Source of the DNA: Agrypnia vestita
Lineage: Eukaryota; Arthropoda; Insecta; Trichoptera; Phryganeidae
DNA: 64,000 nt
Direction of reading: 5' to 3'
Assembly (NCBI GenBank): GCA_016648135.1
Contig: JADDOH010004214.1
Coordinates: forward strand, 35,231 to 99,230
This document shows positions 21,346-34,155 of the stretch, in pieces (the first letter of the stretch is position 1; the number at the start of each line of letters is the position of its first letter). Below the pieces are notes generated by a model. The model did no database searches. It was not told the DNA's origin and saw only the letters and a list, made by a program, of their open reading frames with translations. The position numbers were made by a program, and so were the translations under genes.

Positions 21346-22565
21346 ATACAAAAATCATGATGCGATTGCAATTCGCCAAAAATCGTAATACTCATGAAAA
21401 AAGTCATTCATTTTGTGAAAAATGTCTGTATTTTTGCATATTTCAAGAAATCATTTTGAAAACGCAATATTTATTATGCTAATACAAAATTCGCTATATT
21501 TCTATTACTAAAGTTCCCGATATGTATTTACATATTTGTTGTTCTCAATAAAGACAAAATTTAAAAAAAAAATCTAATTATATGACTTAAAATTTATGAT
21601 GAAGAATTGAGAATATTTCATAACAGAAGTTGAAGTTTGTGATGCAGGAAAAAAGCGGAAATAACCACTCAATGTTTAATGTTTTTCTTTTTCTAGCTGC
21701 TTGTGACAAAATAACTTTAATCATTAATCTTTTATATTGTTTTGAAATTTATCTCTTCATTGGGAGCATTTTCAAAATGTGTAAATATCATTTAAATTCC
21801 CTTTTCAAAATGAGTAAATTCTTAATAAAAATTAGTTTTATCTTCCAAGACTCTCAAGAGTGTATCCATTGATCCACGCAAACCTTCATTTGAATTATCT
21901 TTTCTGTGAGCACAACATCGGATTCTATTCGACTAATTTCCCGTGTTCAAGATATTTTGATAAATATTTAATAGTGTTCATCTTCCATTGCAATCTCTGG
22001 GCAAATATTTACCATGTTTAATTTATTGTTTGTTTCTTCTCTCCACTACTCATTGATATTATCTACATCCTTGATATTCAATTTCTTCCAAAAGTTCTGC
22101 TTATATAATTTTCTGTAACATACAAGCTTAATTAAAGATGTAGTATTTTTAAGAAACTACTGAATTCTAAATTTCTAGGATATTTTTGTAAATTAGTCTG
22201 ATGCCCAGGTGACAGAGAATCAATAATATTCCTACATCATTTATTTTCAAAATTTTTAGATATTTTTTAAATTCTGTTAACAAAGGCATCCTAAAGTGAG
22301 GGATAGATGTATTTGGTTCACAAATCTGACAATGTGCACATGAATTGAAAACTGTGTTACTAGGTTTACATCATATGTATTTTTTATTCTGTGCATCATA
22401 TGCAAGAAAGCACTTCTGCTGATTACGTTAATGAATGGACAAATGAAGACAAAAGTTAATATGACAATTAGTGGACTTAAAAAATAAACTTGACAAATAC
22501 CTCAATCATAATAGCATTAACAAACTGATATGGGCACACACAAAGATTATGATGTCTGTAAATAA
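21346..22565. other. AT-rich unassigned stretch
   Basis: No supportable feature. Short lysine- and phenylalanine-rich frames are consistent with chance. Confidence 0.35.
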
Positions 22566-22569
22566 TAAT

Positions 22570-23220
22570 AATTTCTTTCTTCCTATGGTGCCTGTTTGAG
22601 GTCGGCGATTACGACTTTATTTACTGCCTCACGGAACAACTCAGTCTAGTTACACTTATACCAGTCCCTCAAGTTACGCAGCCATGAGACGCGGTGTCTT
22701 CCTACTTACTTTCCCCTGGATGATGACTCAGATTATGTTTTGATGCTCTCATAATATGTCCGAAATAAAGCTTTAATTTAATTAATGAAATAAAAGCTTT
22801 CTTGTCTTAATAGTTCACAGAACTTCAGGATCTTTTTCCATATGCCGGAGGACTTCAGCATTAGTCACTCTATCCATCCAAGAAACTTTCAATATGCATT
22901 ATATATTATACCACATCTCAAAAGCCTCGACTTTGTGGATTAGTTCTTGGTTTAGTGTCCATGCCTCCACCCCATATAAGAAAATGGCAAAAATATAATA
23001 TCGAACCATACGATTTCCAAGTTGCAGGATTAGACCACGGTTAGAAAATAACGATCTCATTCTGAGAAATACACTTCTTGCCATCTCTATTCGAGCTTTT
23101 ACTTCTTGAGATGGTCCCAGTTCTCGTTCTCGCATGCACCTAAGTACTTGTATTGCGTGACTCTTTCTGTTGGTTCGTTTTAGATGGTTATATTTGGTTG
23201 TATAATTTCTAACTAGAAAA
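22570..23220 (-). pseudogene. RTE-type LINE C-terminal remnant
   Basis: The minus strand reads IEMARSVFLRMRSLFSN, YIFAIFLYGVEAWTLNQE, AFEMW, then SWMDRVTNAEVLRHM and finally RVSWLRNLRDWYK and ELFREAVNKVVIADL. This is the same order as in the copy at 53526-54302. Stops and a small insertion near 22745-22815 break it. The RT catalytic core is absent. Confidence 0.8.
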
Positions 23221-23229
23221 TAATTAATT

Positions 23230-23545
23230 AATATGTTGGGAATATTCGTAGGTCGATGGAATGAAAGAGCAATATGCTGTTACTGTTTATTTCTTCCCGG
23301 AGATAGGCCCCGGAAGCAAGTTAAAGTGTACAAGTAATATTTTATGTAATGACGAACAAAGAAATAGATGACGCGCGGAAGTCTGCCCGATCTTACGGCA
23401 GAAGCCCGACTGGTGTGGTGTCGCCAAGTCCCTAGCTCGACCCTTTTGTTTATATCGCGGAGATTTTTATTATGTTAATATAAACAAAACTCTGGGTCGG
23501 GCGATAGGTACATGGCACAGGGTTGAACAGGTACCGCTACAAATA
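23230..23545. mobile_element. Solo LTR with 4-bp target duplication
   Basis: The 308-bp sequence 23234-23541 starts TGTTGGGAAT and ends CCGCTACA, giving the TG...CA ends of LTRs. It is flanked on both sides by AATA (23230-23233 and 23542-23545). Its base composition is clearly richer in GC than the flanks. No primer-binding site or gag-pol follows, so it is best read as a solo LTR left by recombination. A 4-bp duplication is common in Ty3/gypsy elements. Confidence 0.72.
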
Positions 23546-23828
23546 GATAAATAAATAATCAATTTATTTGATGTAGGTACGTAGTCATAATTACTTTTTT
23601 TAAATTTTATTATTCATGGTTAAAATTATAACCACATAAACTTAAAATTGCCTCTGTATGAGGGTGCCCTTCAAATATATTGATAAAATGGTGTAGGTAT
23701 ACTATTTAACGTAAACTTATTAGTGACCCGGCCATCCTGCGATTAGTGTAATGTGTGACTGCTGACCTCAGTATAGATTTAGCTATCAAAGCGATAGTGC
23801 GCTGAATTTAGTATAGGCAAATACCATA

Positions 23829-23895
23829 ATGTCTGATTTCACAGTGATAAGTGCATGGCTGCTGATAATATTTACAGTATATTATTTCATGGAAC
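23829..23895 (+). CDS. Candidate first coding exon with a hydrophobic N-terminus
   Basis: ATG at 23829 opens MSDFTVISAWLLIIFTVYYF-MER, a short polar start followed by about 15 hydrophobic residues, like a signal peptide or membrane anchor. It stops at a consensus donor GTAAGT (23896). Read through the donor, the frame ends after 36 codons. I could not identify the next exon in this window, which would lie beyond or between transposons. The product is not recognised. Confidence 0.35.
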
Positions 23896-23999
23896 GTAAG
23901 TATTATTATAATAACATAAATGTAAAATATTCTTTTTAAAGGTGACAAATATTATTATATATATAGGTAAATATTAAAAACCATATATAAAAGTACATA

Positions 24000-24260
24000 T
24001 AAAAAAACGAGAAGTCTGCGAAGTTCGAGATGTGGTCAGATGGGGGCGACAACATCAACGATACTGGTACCATAGGTACAGAAAATGAGTTCAACAAGAA
24101 TTCCGTATAGAGCTTTGCATGGTGTACCAGACGAACAGCGTCAACCAGGGAGACTGCCAAAGCAATGCGATGGGGAGATAGCTGGAATTCAGCATCACAA
24201 GAGGAAATTCCTGCACAGACTCTTGAATCTAATCAAAGTTGAAGAAGATGTATTAAAAAC
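24000..24260 (+). pseudogene. Short LINE-like C-terminal fragment
   Basis: The frame contains GVPDEQRQPGRLPKQCDGEIAG, which resembles the GRPxxRWxDEIA block near the end of RTE-like ORFs. A run of lysine codons follows. Support is limited to this one block. Confidence 0.35.
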
Positions 24261-24309
24261 AAAGAAAAAATTAAATTATTCACATACTTATTTCATTTTT
24301 TTTCGCTAA

Positions 24310-25003
24310 AACTATCATAAAATATTTTGATATACACAATGCTTGTTGATGTAGTGATCATGATGCTCGACTGGTGCTCTGGCGATCGGTAGAGTTGCAT
24401 TCCAGGATACTAGAATTAAGTCCTATTTTCATAGCATAGGCGCTTAGGTTAGTCTGACAGTGGTAAAAATATTGATGTGACACATATTCTGAGTCCGTAT
24501 AAATCTCTATAAGATTAAATAAAAATAAAGCATATAGAAATTAAGAGAAAATAGTTGATAATTCGAATTTTTTATTATGTTAAGAATAGAAAGGTAATCT
24601 TAAAAAAAGAAAGATTAGTAAGAATAAACAATTAAGATATTGGTAAATAAAACAAACTCAATTAAAAAATTTTAGGAAATATGTATTTAAAAACAAGATT
24701 TTTATGTGTAAATATAATATATGGACATAGAAGATTTAATAACATTTAAATGAACAAAGCATCATTAAAAAATAATTTTATCGGTACCTTCTTATTAAAA
24801 ATAAGACAGAATTATTTATATAAAATTATCAACATAAGGAATGGAAAGAGGTATACTAGTGGTGGGTCGAATACTTTTATGTCATTATCGACATCCCTTT
24901 TTCAATTTATTTTTCACAAATTTTCGGTTTGTGTTACAGAAGTTATTACTGTGAAAATTATGATAATTTTTATTTACCACTATGTCACAAGTATAACTAT
25001 GTA
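24310..25003. other. AT-rich flank of the Tigger element
   Basis: No feature beyond chance open frames was found. Confidence 0.35.
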
Positions 25004-25801
25004 CACTCGGGCCTCGTATAACACGGTTATATGGTTCCACAAAAACCTCGTGTTATACAAGGTTTGAAGTTCATACAAAATTAGGGTTTGCGTTCCAAAA
25101 AAAAAAATTGAAGATTGTTTATATGAGTATGTACTTTATTTTTTTAATAAAAATATATCAATTTACATATTTATTGCAAAAAATAACACATATAATATAA
25201 TTTCTCTTAATTGTAATCATGTATTTTATATATGGATACATATTTGTATAGTCTTCTTTATTATTCTTTTTTTGTATAGTCTTCTTTTATTCTTCTTTTT
25301 TAATATGTTCATACATATTAAATTTATTGATGTAAAAAGCCATATATAAATAAATAAATATAATGTAGCATTCATTCATCATCGCTATCACTTAATTCTT
25401 AATTTTTACTCTTTTTCGACATCGGTTGTGAGTTTTCATCATCGGAGGAGGGCTCTGAATTTCTTGTGGTTTTAGCCTTCAAAAATCGGTTATAAGCGAT
25501 TGTCTGCTTTTAGCATATAAATCTTTACGTATTTCCTTATAAGATTCCAAAATCTGTTGTAATTCCCTCTTGAATTTCGAACTTCTTTCATTATAGGATC
25601 CTATTCAATAATTTTTTTTTCTAATTTAATAGCCAATTCCAAGCCCTCATGTATAGTTTTTAATGTGAAACATGTAGCTACTTCGTTGCAACTGCTTTTT
25701 GAGTCATTAATTGTGGTAGTTTCATTCAAAATTTCGATTAATTCTTCTTCGTTCAACGAATGATACTCCAATATTTCTTGAATATCATCCAATATTACCA
25801 T

Positions 25802-28282
25802 CCCGCACTTGAATTTTGTTACAATTCGATTTCATATCGCCCTCGTCGAACTAGAGTTCCCGGAGAGGGTACAGTTCGTCGGAGGGGCTGGAACTTTGAT
25901 AAAGGTGACTTCGACAGACTGTACTCTCTTATGGACGCTACCGACTGGGGCGAGATGTATACCATATCGGATGTGAATGAGGCGGTACAATATTTTTATT
26001 ATACTGTCGAGGGTGTACTAGATTCCTGCTTCCCACGAAAATCTCAGGCTACCGGCGGAAGGCGATATCCGGAATGGTTTTCTAGGGATATTGTTAGGGA
26101 TATACGAACTAAACATTTCTATCATAAAAACTGGAAAGCCTTTGGCCGTCACAGCGATTATGAAATGTTTGGACATTACAGATCTATCGTAAGATGTAGC
26201 ATTCGATTGGCACACCGAGAGTTCATTGCCGGGATGGAAAACAATATCCTACAAGACCCTAATACGTTCTGGGCCTATATAAAATCCCAAAAAGCGGATG
26301 GTGGGAATATTGATTCCATGACTTGGGGCGAAAAAATGGTACGGGGTGCAGTATTGCCGAGGCGTTTGCAGGTCATTTTAAAACAGTCTATAGTAATGAA
26401 CCTCCGCTTCTCGATATTAATATTGCTAAAACATGTTCTCCGATCGGTGCACAGTCTATTGATGTTCAATATATCAATGAAAAGGATGTGGCCGACACTA
26501 TTAAAAATCTAAGTAATACCCATTCTCTTGGGCCAGATCTCATTCCAACATTCTTCTTAAAAGGCTGTGTGGAACTGATAAAAAAACCGCTATGTTTTTT
26601 GTTTAATCTTTCTGTAAATACAGGGGTCTTCCCGGAAACATGGAAGACGTCAAAAGTTACTCCCATACACAAGAGTGGTTCTAAGTTATCCGTAGAAAAT
26701 TATAGACCTGTAGCTCTCTGCACCAGCTAAGGTATTTGAAATTATAATAAGTAAAACCGTCGCTTCCCGAGTAGAGCCGTTTATAATTGATGAACAACAT
26801 GGATTCAGGAAGGGCCGCTCGGTTGAGACCAATCTGATGATTTTCACAAATTATGTCACGGAAGCTCTGGACGCGGGACATCAGGTAGACTGTTCATATA
26901 ATGACTTCGCCAAAGCCTTTGATACAGTCAACCATGATGTCTTATTGAAAAGGTTGTATGAGATTGGTTTCTCGGATGGTATGCTAAAATTTATGGCGAG
27001 CTACCTCCAAAATAGGAACCAATACATCTCCTACGGTCTATTCGCGTCAGAGTGCTTCTATACCTTCTCGGGTGTCCCGCAAGGATCTAACCTGGGTCCA
27101 TTGTTGTTCTCGATTTTTATCAATAATATAAAAAATGTAATTTTAAACTCGCGCTTTCTGTTATTTGCGGATGACTTAAAGCTTTTCTTAAAGGTGTCAA
27201 CTTTGGACGATTTTCATCTTCTCCAAACAGATATATCAAATATATGTGAATGGGGAAGACGAAATAAACTTTTGTTTAATGTTTCCAAGTGTTCGGTTAC
27301 ATCCTTCACTAGGGCCCAAAAAACTCTATTTTTTCGCTACAAAATGAACGACCAAAATCTGACAAGAACATCGAATGTTAAAGATCTAGGTGTTAAATTT
27401 GTAAGCAGCCTGACATTTCATGATCACATAGAGACGATCAGTGGTAATGCTCTGAGAATGTTAGGATTTGTTCTGCGTACTGCCAGGGTTTTCGAGAATA
27501 CCCGCGTACTGAGAACTCTTTACAACTCCTTGGTGCGGAGTAGACTCGAGAGTGGCTCGATGATCTGGGGGCCACATGAGGGCAAGTACTCTCTTATGGT
27601 GGAGAAAGTCCAAAAGAAGTTTCTGAGATATCTCTACATGAGAGAGTACGGGCATTATCCTTGGCTTTACCCAACCGAGTTTCTCCAGGGTATGCTTGGC
27701 TACAATAGTTTAGAGACTAGAAGGAATGTGTATTTGATTACACACTTTTATCGATTGTTGCGCGGTATGATCGACAATACTGAAATTATGCAGAGCATTG
27801 GTTTGTATGTTCCTGATAATTACCTTAGACATCGTCAGCATAGATTGTTTCACATTCCAATATACAGGACCAACCTGCCGATGGTTATGCCTGTTGGAAA
27901 AGCTACAGCTATGCTGAACAAGATCGCTTTGGATATTGATATATTCCATGTGTCTGAGGGGGTTTTCCGAAGCAGGATTCTCCTACACCTTTGACCAGAT
28001 TCTCCTACACCTTTGACCAGACAGGTCACTTTTAATTGTTTAATAATTGTTTAATAATAAATTAGTATTTTAATACACAATATGTATATGTGTGTGTATG
28101 TATGTATGTATATGTATATGTGTATGTATGTATACATATGTGTTTATGTATATGTGTATATGGATGTGTATGTATATGTGTATATGTATATTTTTAGATG
28201 TAAGTTAATAATATGTATGCATTGAACATAATGTTTGTAATGTACATATTATGTAATAAATAAAAATTGAAATTGAAATTGA
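25802..28282 (+). mobile_element. CR1/jockey-group LINE inserted in the Tigger element
   Basis: The LINE is 5'-truncated. A linker (WNFDKGDFDRLYSLMDATDW, YPEWFSRDIVRDIRTK) leads to RT blocks: SLGPDLIPTFFLK, VTPIHKSGSK, ENYRPVAL, DFAKAFDTVNHDVLLKRL, FSGVPQGSNLGPLLFS and the catalytic LLFADDLKLF near 27160-27180. The last frame (26837-27994, 385 aa) is intact. Frameshifts lie near 26335 and 26730. The 3' end is attgaaattgaaattg. Imperfect flanking aatat..ccat on both sides may be the target duplication. This clade moves by target-primed reverse transcription. Confidence 0.88.
28079..28196. repeat. TATG/TGTA-rich microsatellite in the LINE 3' UTR
   Basis: Repeated tatgtatatgtgtatg-type units fill about 115 bp between the LINE stop codon and its 3' end. 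Confidence 0.85.
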
Positions 28283-28911
28283 AAATATCCATGTCATTAA
28301 AGCCTTCTACTCCAATACCGCGACAAATATTTATTGTCCTTTGGTATTCGTCTTCTATTGGTGGTAAAACATTTTCTCCGGAGACTACTTCTGGCCACAG
28401 CTTTTTCCAACAAGAATTTAAAGTTGATTGTTTTATTTCTTTAGCGGATGCAGAAACAATATCGATACGATTTTGAATAGAAAATTTTTTCCTTACTTGT
28501 GGAAGTGTTAAATATTCACTTTGATCGATGTCTTCTACTATTTTTTCAAATATTCGACGAGTGTAATAAGCTTTAAATGTTGAAATTATACCTTGGTCTA
28601 AGGGCTGGATTATAAATGTAGTGTTAGGCGGTAAAAATAATATTTCAACATTAGGATGTTTTAAATCTTGCGGATGTCCTGGCGCATTGTCCAATATTAA
28701 TAAAATTTTAAAATCAAGATTCTTGTTCTTCATATAATCTCTTGCATCTTGCATTGTAAAACCAATCTTTAAAAATAATACATATTTAATTCATTTATTT
28801 TTCTGAAACCGTGTTATAAAAAGAATGTTGTACAAAAAATATGTCAATTTATACATCTGTGTTATATAAAATAGTGTTATATAAAACCATGTTATACGAG
28901 GCCCAAGTGTA

Positions 28912-30530
28912 TAGACGTACCACTATAACTAGGCGTGCGAGGGAGAGCGTCGCTGTCGCGTAACAGAAGTTGTCAGGGTGTAAATTTATTACACAATACA
29001 TAATGTACAGAATGTCCGGTGACCAGTGTCGTATTAAATACAGAAATTTAGTCGGGCAGCACTAAAGAAACCATGCAGTAATGGCGGCCGTTCTATCTTT
29101 CAAACTGTCAGACGGTAATATCGGTCCATTACTCGCTTTTTCAGCCTCGCAAAACTTTAATACTTCATTGGCAATTGTTCTTGCACCATCCCGGACTGTT
29201 TTGGATGTTTTAGACATAATAATTCAGTGTATATTGGTAATCAAGATGACACAGCTCGCGCTCGAAGACGAGAATGAACTGAATGACAGGGCGAGGAGTT
29301 ACCGCCGGGTGCGGGCGGGGCGGGTTTAAGTTCAAAATTCGCCGCACGCCAAGTTACGTTGGGCAAGCAATAGTAGCATGCATAAAATAAAAATTTGAAA
29401 ATATGAAGAAACAAGGTAAAAAATAATATAAACAACATAATGGTCTAGAATGGGTATTTATTCTGAAAAGCATTTTATAAAAGATTTTGAAATATGTAAA
29501 GTGTTGTTTTTTATGTATTTTGTACCCAGTTTTCTGTTCGTGTATCTTTAGCAATTAAATTAAATTAAATTTACAACAAAAAAAAACAAAAACAAAAAGC
29601 AAGTAGCAAATTTTTTCGACAAGGCGTTTGCAGTGTTGCGCATCCCTATTGATATTATGATTTATTGCTGGAGTCATCAGTTTGTGAGGGCCTGATAAAA
29701 ATTAAGCTCTAAGAGTGGGGGGAGGGGATGGAAAAAATGATGAACATAGCCATGGCGTAAAAGATCCTAAAACCTGACAATGACAGGTCGTAAGCTCTGT
29801 GGCTTTCATCTCTTCTTTGCTCCACACTACGGGTCCGGGCTTGGGGACTCTGGTCAATTCTTCGAGCCAATTTTTCACAAAAAAAAAATATTTAAAAAAG
29901 TATAGCATGTTTTAAGAACAGACTGTTGTTACCCATAATCGGCCTATTGAATTCTTAACCCATTCCATGCTGACGACACTCCAGGTATGTTCTCCAAAAA
30001 ATGGAACAGTTGTACAAAACAGATCTGATGCGTTTCATGACCATATTCATTTTTTGCTTATATTACTGAACAGAGAAGTGCTTTTAAATATAGACAGCAT
30101 AAACTTTTAAGCCACGTCATAGAGGTAATGGTCGTTCAGATTTATTTTCGCATGAATTTGTATAGATTTAATCAGCAGTGAATATGTTAAGACTTTATCC
30201 GCACTATCATGTGTTCGTCCACACTCCAGTAAAATATTCTTCTATACTATAATATCGGAGCGTGATTGGACCGGGACTGAAGCGGAACATATAGTGTAAA
30301 TCACTTCATTATTAATTGTTTATTAATATTTTATTGCAGCGAGAGCAGACTGCCAGCAGCCAGATAGTATGAATCAAGACTAAATTAAACCAGGTTATAC
30401 CTTTCAAAATCGGTGCTCATAGTTAATTTATTTAAAAAATATATATATACGTATATATATTACACTACGGTCATCAGGTCATTAAGTGAAATAGAAGAAT
30501 CTGAGCTGCGGCCAGCGTTCTACGTTCTCT
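28912..30530. other. Unassigned region right of the Tigger element
   Basis: A patch at 28920-29340 is richer in GC and open on the plus strand at 29081-29329, but nothing is recognised in it. A short GC-richer stretch near 29690-29905 also gives no match. The rest is AT-rich. Confidence 0.35.
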
Positions 30531-30534
30531 ATAT

Positions 30535-31045
30535 AGTGTGGTGATAAGAAAATCCGAGCTTAAGACGAGTCGAGACAACAAAACTGTTTTCAAATCTGTG
30601 TACAGGCCCACCCTAATATATGGTCATCTAATTTGGATCCTAATGGAGAGGGTGAGAGCAAGGATCCAGGCTGCCAAGATGATTAAGGGGGCAATGGGAA
30701 TCACACTGATGGACAGAGTGTGAAATACCAACACAAGGCACATACTCGGCATGGAGCCCCTACTACTACATATAGAAAAAACACAAATGAGATAGCTTTT
30801 ACATGTGCTCAGAATGCCAGAGAAACAAATACCAAGAAAAATCCTCTTGGCAACCCCAGAATGAAGACAGCTGGTGGGTGGCCAGATTAAGCTAGGAGAA
30901 GCAACAAAAAAATTATATAAAAACAGAATAGGTCTGGATTATGCGTGAACAGCGCAAGACAGGGGAATATGAGAGCACCTTGTCGAGTCTTTGGGCTCCC
31001 GACCCTACTAGGACAAGGGGATGAAGATGATGATGATGATGACAT
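30535..31045 (+). pseudogene. RTE-type LINE 3' remnant with GAT-repeat tail
   Basis: The plus strand reads ELKTSRDNKTVFKSVYRPTL-YGH, then RVRARIQAAKMIKGAMGIT, HILGMEPLLLHIEKTQMR, RMPEKQIPRKILLA and GLDYA-TAQDRG, with several stops. It ends in a gatgatgatgatgat tail near 31020-31041, the simple-repeat tail expected of RTE elements. The catalytic core is lost. Confidence 0.8.
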
Positions 31046-32075
31046 TATCAACACACTCACATATTTTGCGTACTATACACAGTCGAACAGTGTATTTATT
31101 GAATGTGCATTCTTATAAAACACACACCTTACCTCGGTTATCTTACTCAATTCATAGAGCTTATGTATATGTATAAAGTTTCTATATGCCGAATTGAAAA
31201 ACAGTTTTACTTAATTATGCACTAAGTAAGATACCTGGTATAATACTACAAAAATATGATGAAGTCTTGGCAAGTGTCGCAATAGATTACCAGCAAGATA
31301 TTTTCATTTTCAGAAAATTAACACTCAACACATAAATATGTAGGCTATAGACACTTTTCTGCAACAAATTATTTACTAAATTCTACATTCCACAAACATT
31401 TTTAAAAAGCTAATATTCATGTTACTTTTTTACTCACTATGCCAACAACTGGTTTGGACAGAAGCTTTCCAGTTAGAGGGCCAGACGTATTGTACCTATT
31501 CATTTTTTATGTTTTGTATCCGTCTGACAATAATTATCTATTGAAATAAATCTGTGTTCGTTGGTGTCGTAGCATGGGCCAGTGTAGAACCGTTATTCTA
31601 ACCTTCTGAAATAATGTTCCAGGTATTTGGTGCATGGTTTATTTCAATAAATCTTGATTTATATCTAAATTTAAAAAATTAAATAAAAATAACCCAAATC
31701 TTTTGCGATTTCGTGTTTGTTTATTAATTGAATATATTCAATTTAAATAAGAGAGTGTCTATAACCTATGTAGTTCCATTTTGAACTCTTTTGAAACCCC
31801 TCCCCCCCATGTAGTCCTAACGTGGCTTTTGCTTTGACTCCCCCAGTAGAACATAATATTTTTTCTATTTATTCCAGAAGACATTTTGTACTGTTTTCTC
31901 TTGCCGAAACTATTTTTAAATTATTAGGTATAAAATGGACAAGACATTTTCATAGTTAATAAGGACAAAATAATACAATTTAATTATAAAAGAATATATA
32001 AAACAATGATATTTGTTTTATATATTTATTTATAATTATAAAAATTCTTACTCAAATGGTGACATTAGCCACTCC
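31046..32075. other. AT-rich unassigned stretch
   Basis: No supportable feature. A run of C at 31800-31806 is only low-complexity sequence. Confidence 0.35.
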
Positions 32076-32336
32076 TGCAAATTGTAAATGATTGGTAAAA
32101 CATTTTTCTTTGTTACAGCCAAGGGATCCTTTTCTTCTTGAAGTTCCCTTTCAAATACAATTTACATCTGCTTCATCGAGCTACAAGTTGCAAATTGTAA
32201 ATGATTGGTAAAACATTTTTTGAACTTGTAGCTCGATGAAGAAGATGTAAATTGTATTTGAAAGGGAACTTCAAGAAGAAAAGGATCCCTTGGCTGTAAC
32301 AAAGAAAAATGTTTTACCAATCATTTACAATTTGCA
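32076..32336. repeat. Near-perfect 114-bp inverted repeat (long hairpin)
   Basis: The arm 32076-32189 is the reverse complement of 32223-32336 with about one mismatch. The 33-bp spacer (32190-32222) is itself a direct copy of the first 32 bases of the left arm. Such a structure would form a very long hairpin if transcribed. No TIR-like ends or target duplication are clear. Confidence 0.85.
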
Positions 32337-32344
32337 ACTTGTAC

Positions 32345-33480
32345 ACACATGATGGATTACTACCATTTATCGGTGCAAACCGATCTGTGTAGATTTATAA
32401 ATCGCATAATCTGTACTGTTTTAACTGTGCCAAATAAAATAAATTAAAGATTTAGGTAGCTCGGCTGTGACCCCCCTCTCCCCCCACATAGCCCAGGGTA
32501 GCATTCTACCTACCCACCCTCCTTGATCACACCCCGTAGTTTATGGATGCCCCCTAATGAATAATTTAACATTTTTTACACCTAATATTTAATCCACTAC
32601 AAAACTCAGGATGTAAGCCCACTTAGGTGCCATTGTTAATGATCAAGGTGAAACCTTTTTGTAGGAAAGGTTTTTGATATTTACATTTCAATGGTGAAAA
32701 AAGTTTTGCCATGAATTCTGTTTTTATTGATTGAAATGCAGGTGTCAATCAAGTCTTTTTGTTATGAATTTGGAGATATTTGTTGAGAATACTTTGCATT
32801 AAAATTTAAGAAGGCTAGAAATATAATATTCTTGGGAAAATTTGGATAGCGATAAATAATGGTATTTCTTCAAACGAATACTTATGGATGTCTATGAATC
32901 TTAGAAATGAAGGAAGGATTGGGGGAGATAGAATGCAATGGAAATGTAATCGTTTAGAATAATCCATGGGAAAACTGCTGAGTGATTGATGATTGATGAA
33001 AGGATAGTTAGAAAGATATGTAGGTAGCACGTATAAAAGATTGTGATTATTCACATAAGACCCTATTGGCATTAAGTAAAGTCTGTTACATACAAAAGTC
33101 TGATAGTTGTTTTTGAAACTATGTATTGTCTGATTATACCTAGTCACTGGGTAAGTAGATAGGTACCTACTTACTACTGACAGTATATGTATATATTTTT
33201 TTGATGTGTGTATTAAATATCGTCCCTTTAGACTTCAGGGACACTAGAACTAAAAGGCTCACAGTGCCCATTAAAGTGAGGCAGAGGTTTTGACCAATCA
33301 CGAAACCTCGTCCAGTCTGACCATTGTTTGGCAGCATTCGACCACAAACACTCGTGCTGTGAACTTTGCTTGTTTTATTGCAATATTTTGCTCGGTTTAA
33401 TTTTAAATGGTGCATTGTGCTGTTAAAATTGAAGTGGGAGTGTTTTATAAACTAACTGCAGCATATCTTTATTACACGTC
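32345..33480. other. Unassigned intergenic stretch
   Basis: Short frames occur on the minus strand at 32815-33415, without recognised domains. taggtacctac-like runs occur near 33160. Confidence 0.35.
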
Positions 33481-33830
33481 AGTATGAATACATAACATTC
33501 ATTCTATAATTTACGCTGCGGTCCATATGGGCCCTGTACATATTAGCTGAGGTTGGCCTAATGTTTACAGGGTTGGCAGAGGTTGGTGGAGGTTGGCGAA
33601 GTTGGTGGCTTTTCGAGAAAAACATCAAAGGAATTATAGCGTCGCTTGGCCGGTCGGGATCACACATCACACATAGGCCGTTATTTAGTTCGTCACCGTC
33701 CGCTGACCGGGGTGTACGTGTCTCGTGTTTCCTTTATCGTATTTCTGAGATCGCCGAAATGTCGCTATCGTGCTTCAATGAAGAGATATTCAAGTTTATT
33801 GAATTATTATTATTAGTATGAACAGAAATT
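33481..33830. other. GC-richer patch open on both strands
   Basis: Open frames of 86 and 63 codons overlap on opposite strands around 33561-33670. Repeated ggttggc units occur at 33550-33610. I believe the minus-strand peptide around RPSDAIIPLMFF belongs to a dispersed repeat, but this cannot be confirmed here. Confidence 0.3.
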
Positions 33831-34155
33831 AATTATGTAAACAATGAATGAGTTTTATTTTTCAGATAATTTAGTTTCAAAACTTTGATTTAGTGACAAC
33901 TAAAATTATCATATTAATATCGATTGAAAATATAAACAAGAAAAATATAAAGAAAGACAAAAAAATGTAGAATTAAAAGACAAAATAAAACAATTCAATG
34001 AAATTAAAATTAGAAATAGTAATTTCATACAATAGGTGATACAATAGCCAATATAATAATTTATATAAGAAAAAATAAAACAATAAATATCAATTCAATG
34101 AAAACTATATACCTACATAGAGTAAAAATATTTTTAGGAAATAATAATTATATTC

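Larger units (their letters stand above)
25004..28909 (-). mobile_element. Tigger (pogo/jerky-type) DNA transposon, split by a LINE
   Basis: The terminal inverted repeats match over about 20 bp with one mismatch (left CACTCGGGCCTCGTATAACA from 25004, right end at 28909). Each is flanked by TA, the Tc1/mariner target. On the minus strand 28754-28285 encodes the DDE region: KILLILDNAPGHPQDL, then LPPNTTFIIQPLDQGI, then a C-terminal helix region. The reading picks up again below 25801 with MVILDDIQEILEYHSLNEEEL, the acidic tail. The N-terminal DNA-binding domain and the first catalytic Asp are absent, so the element was already defective or has an internal deletion. Without the inserted LINE it would be about 1.4 kb. 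Confidence 0.88.

Noticed and set aside
33409..33500. A second THAP start (MVHCAV)
   Set aside because: Only the first cysteine-like context matches; no further ligands or AVPTIF-like motif were found.
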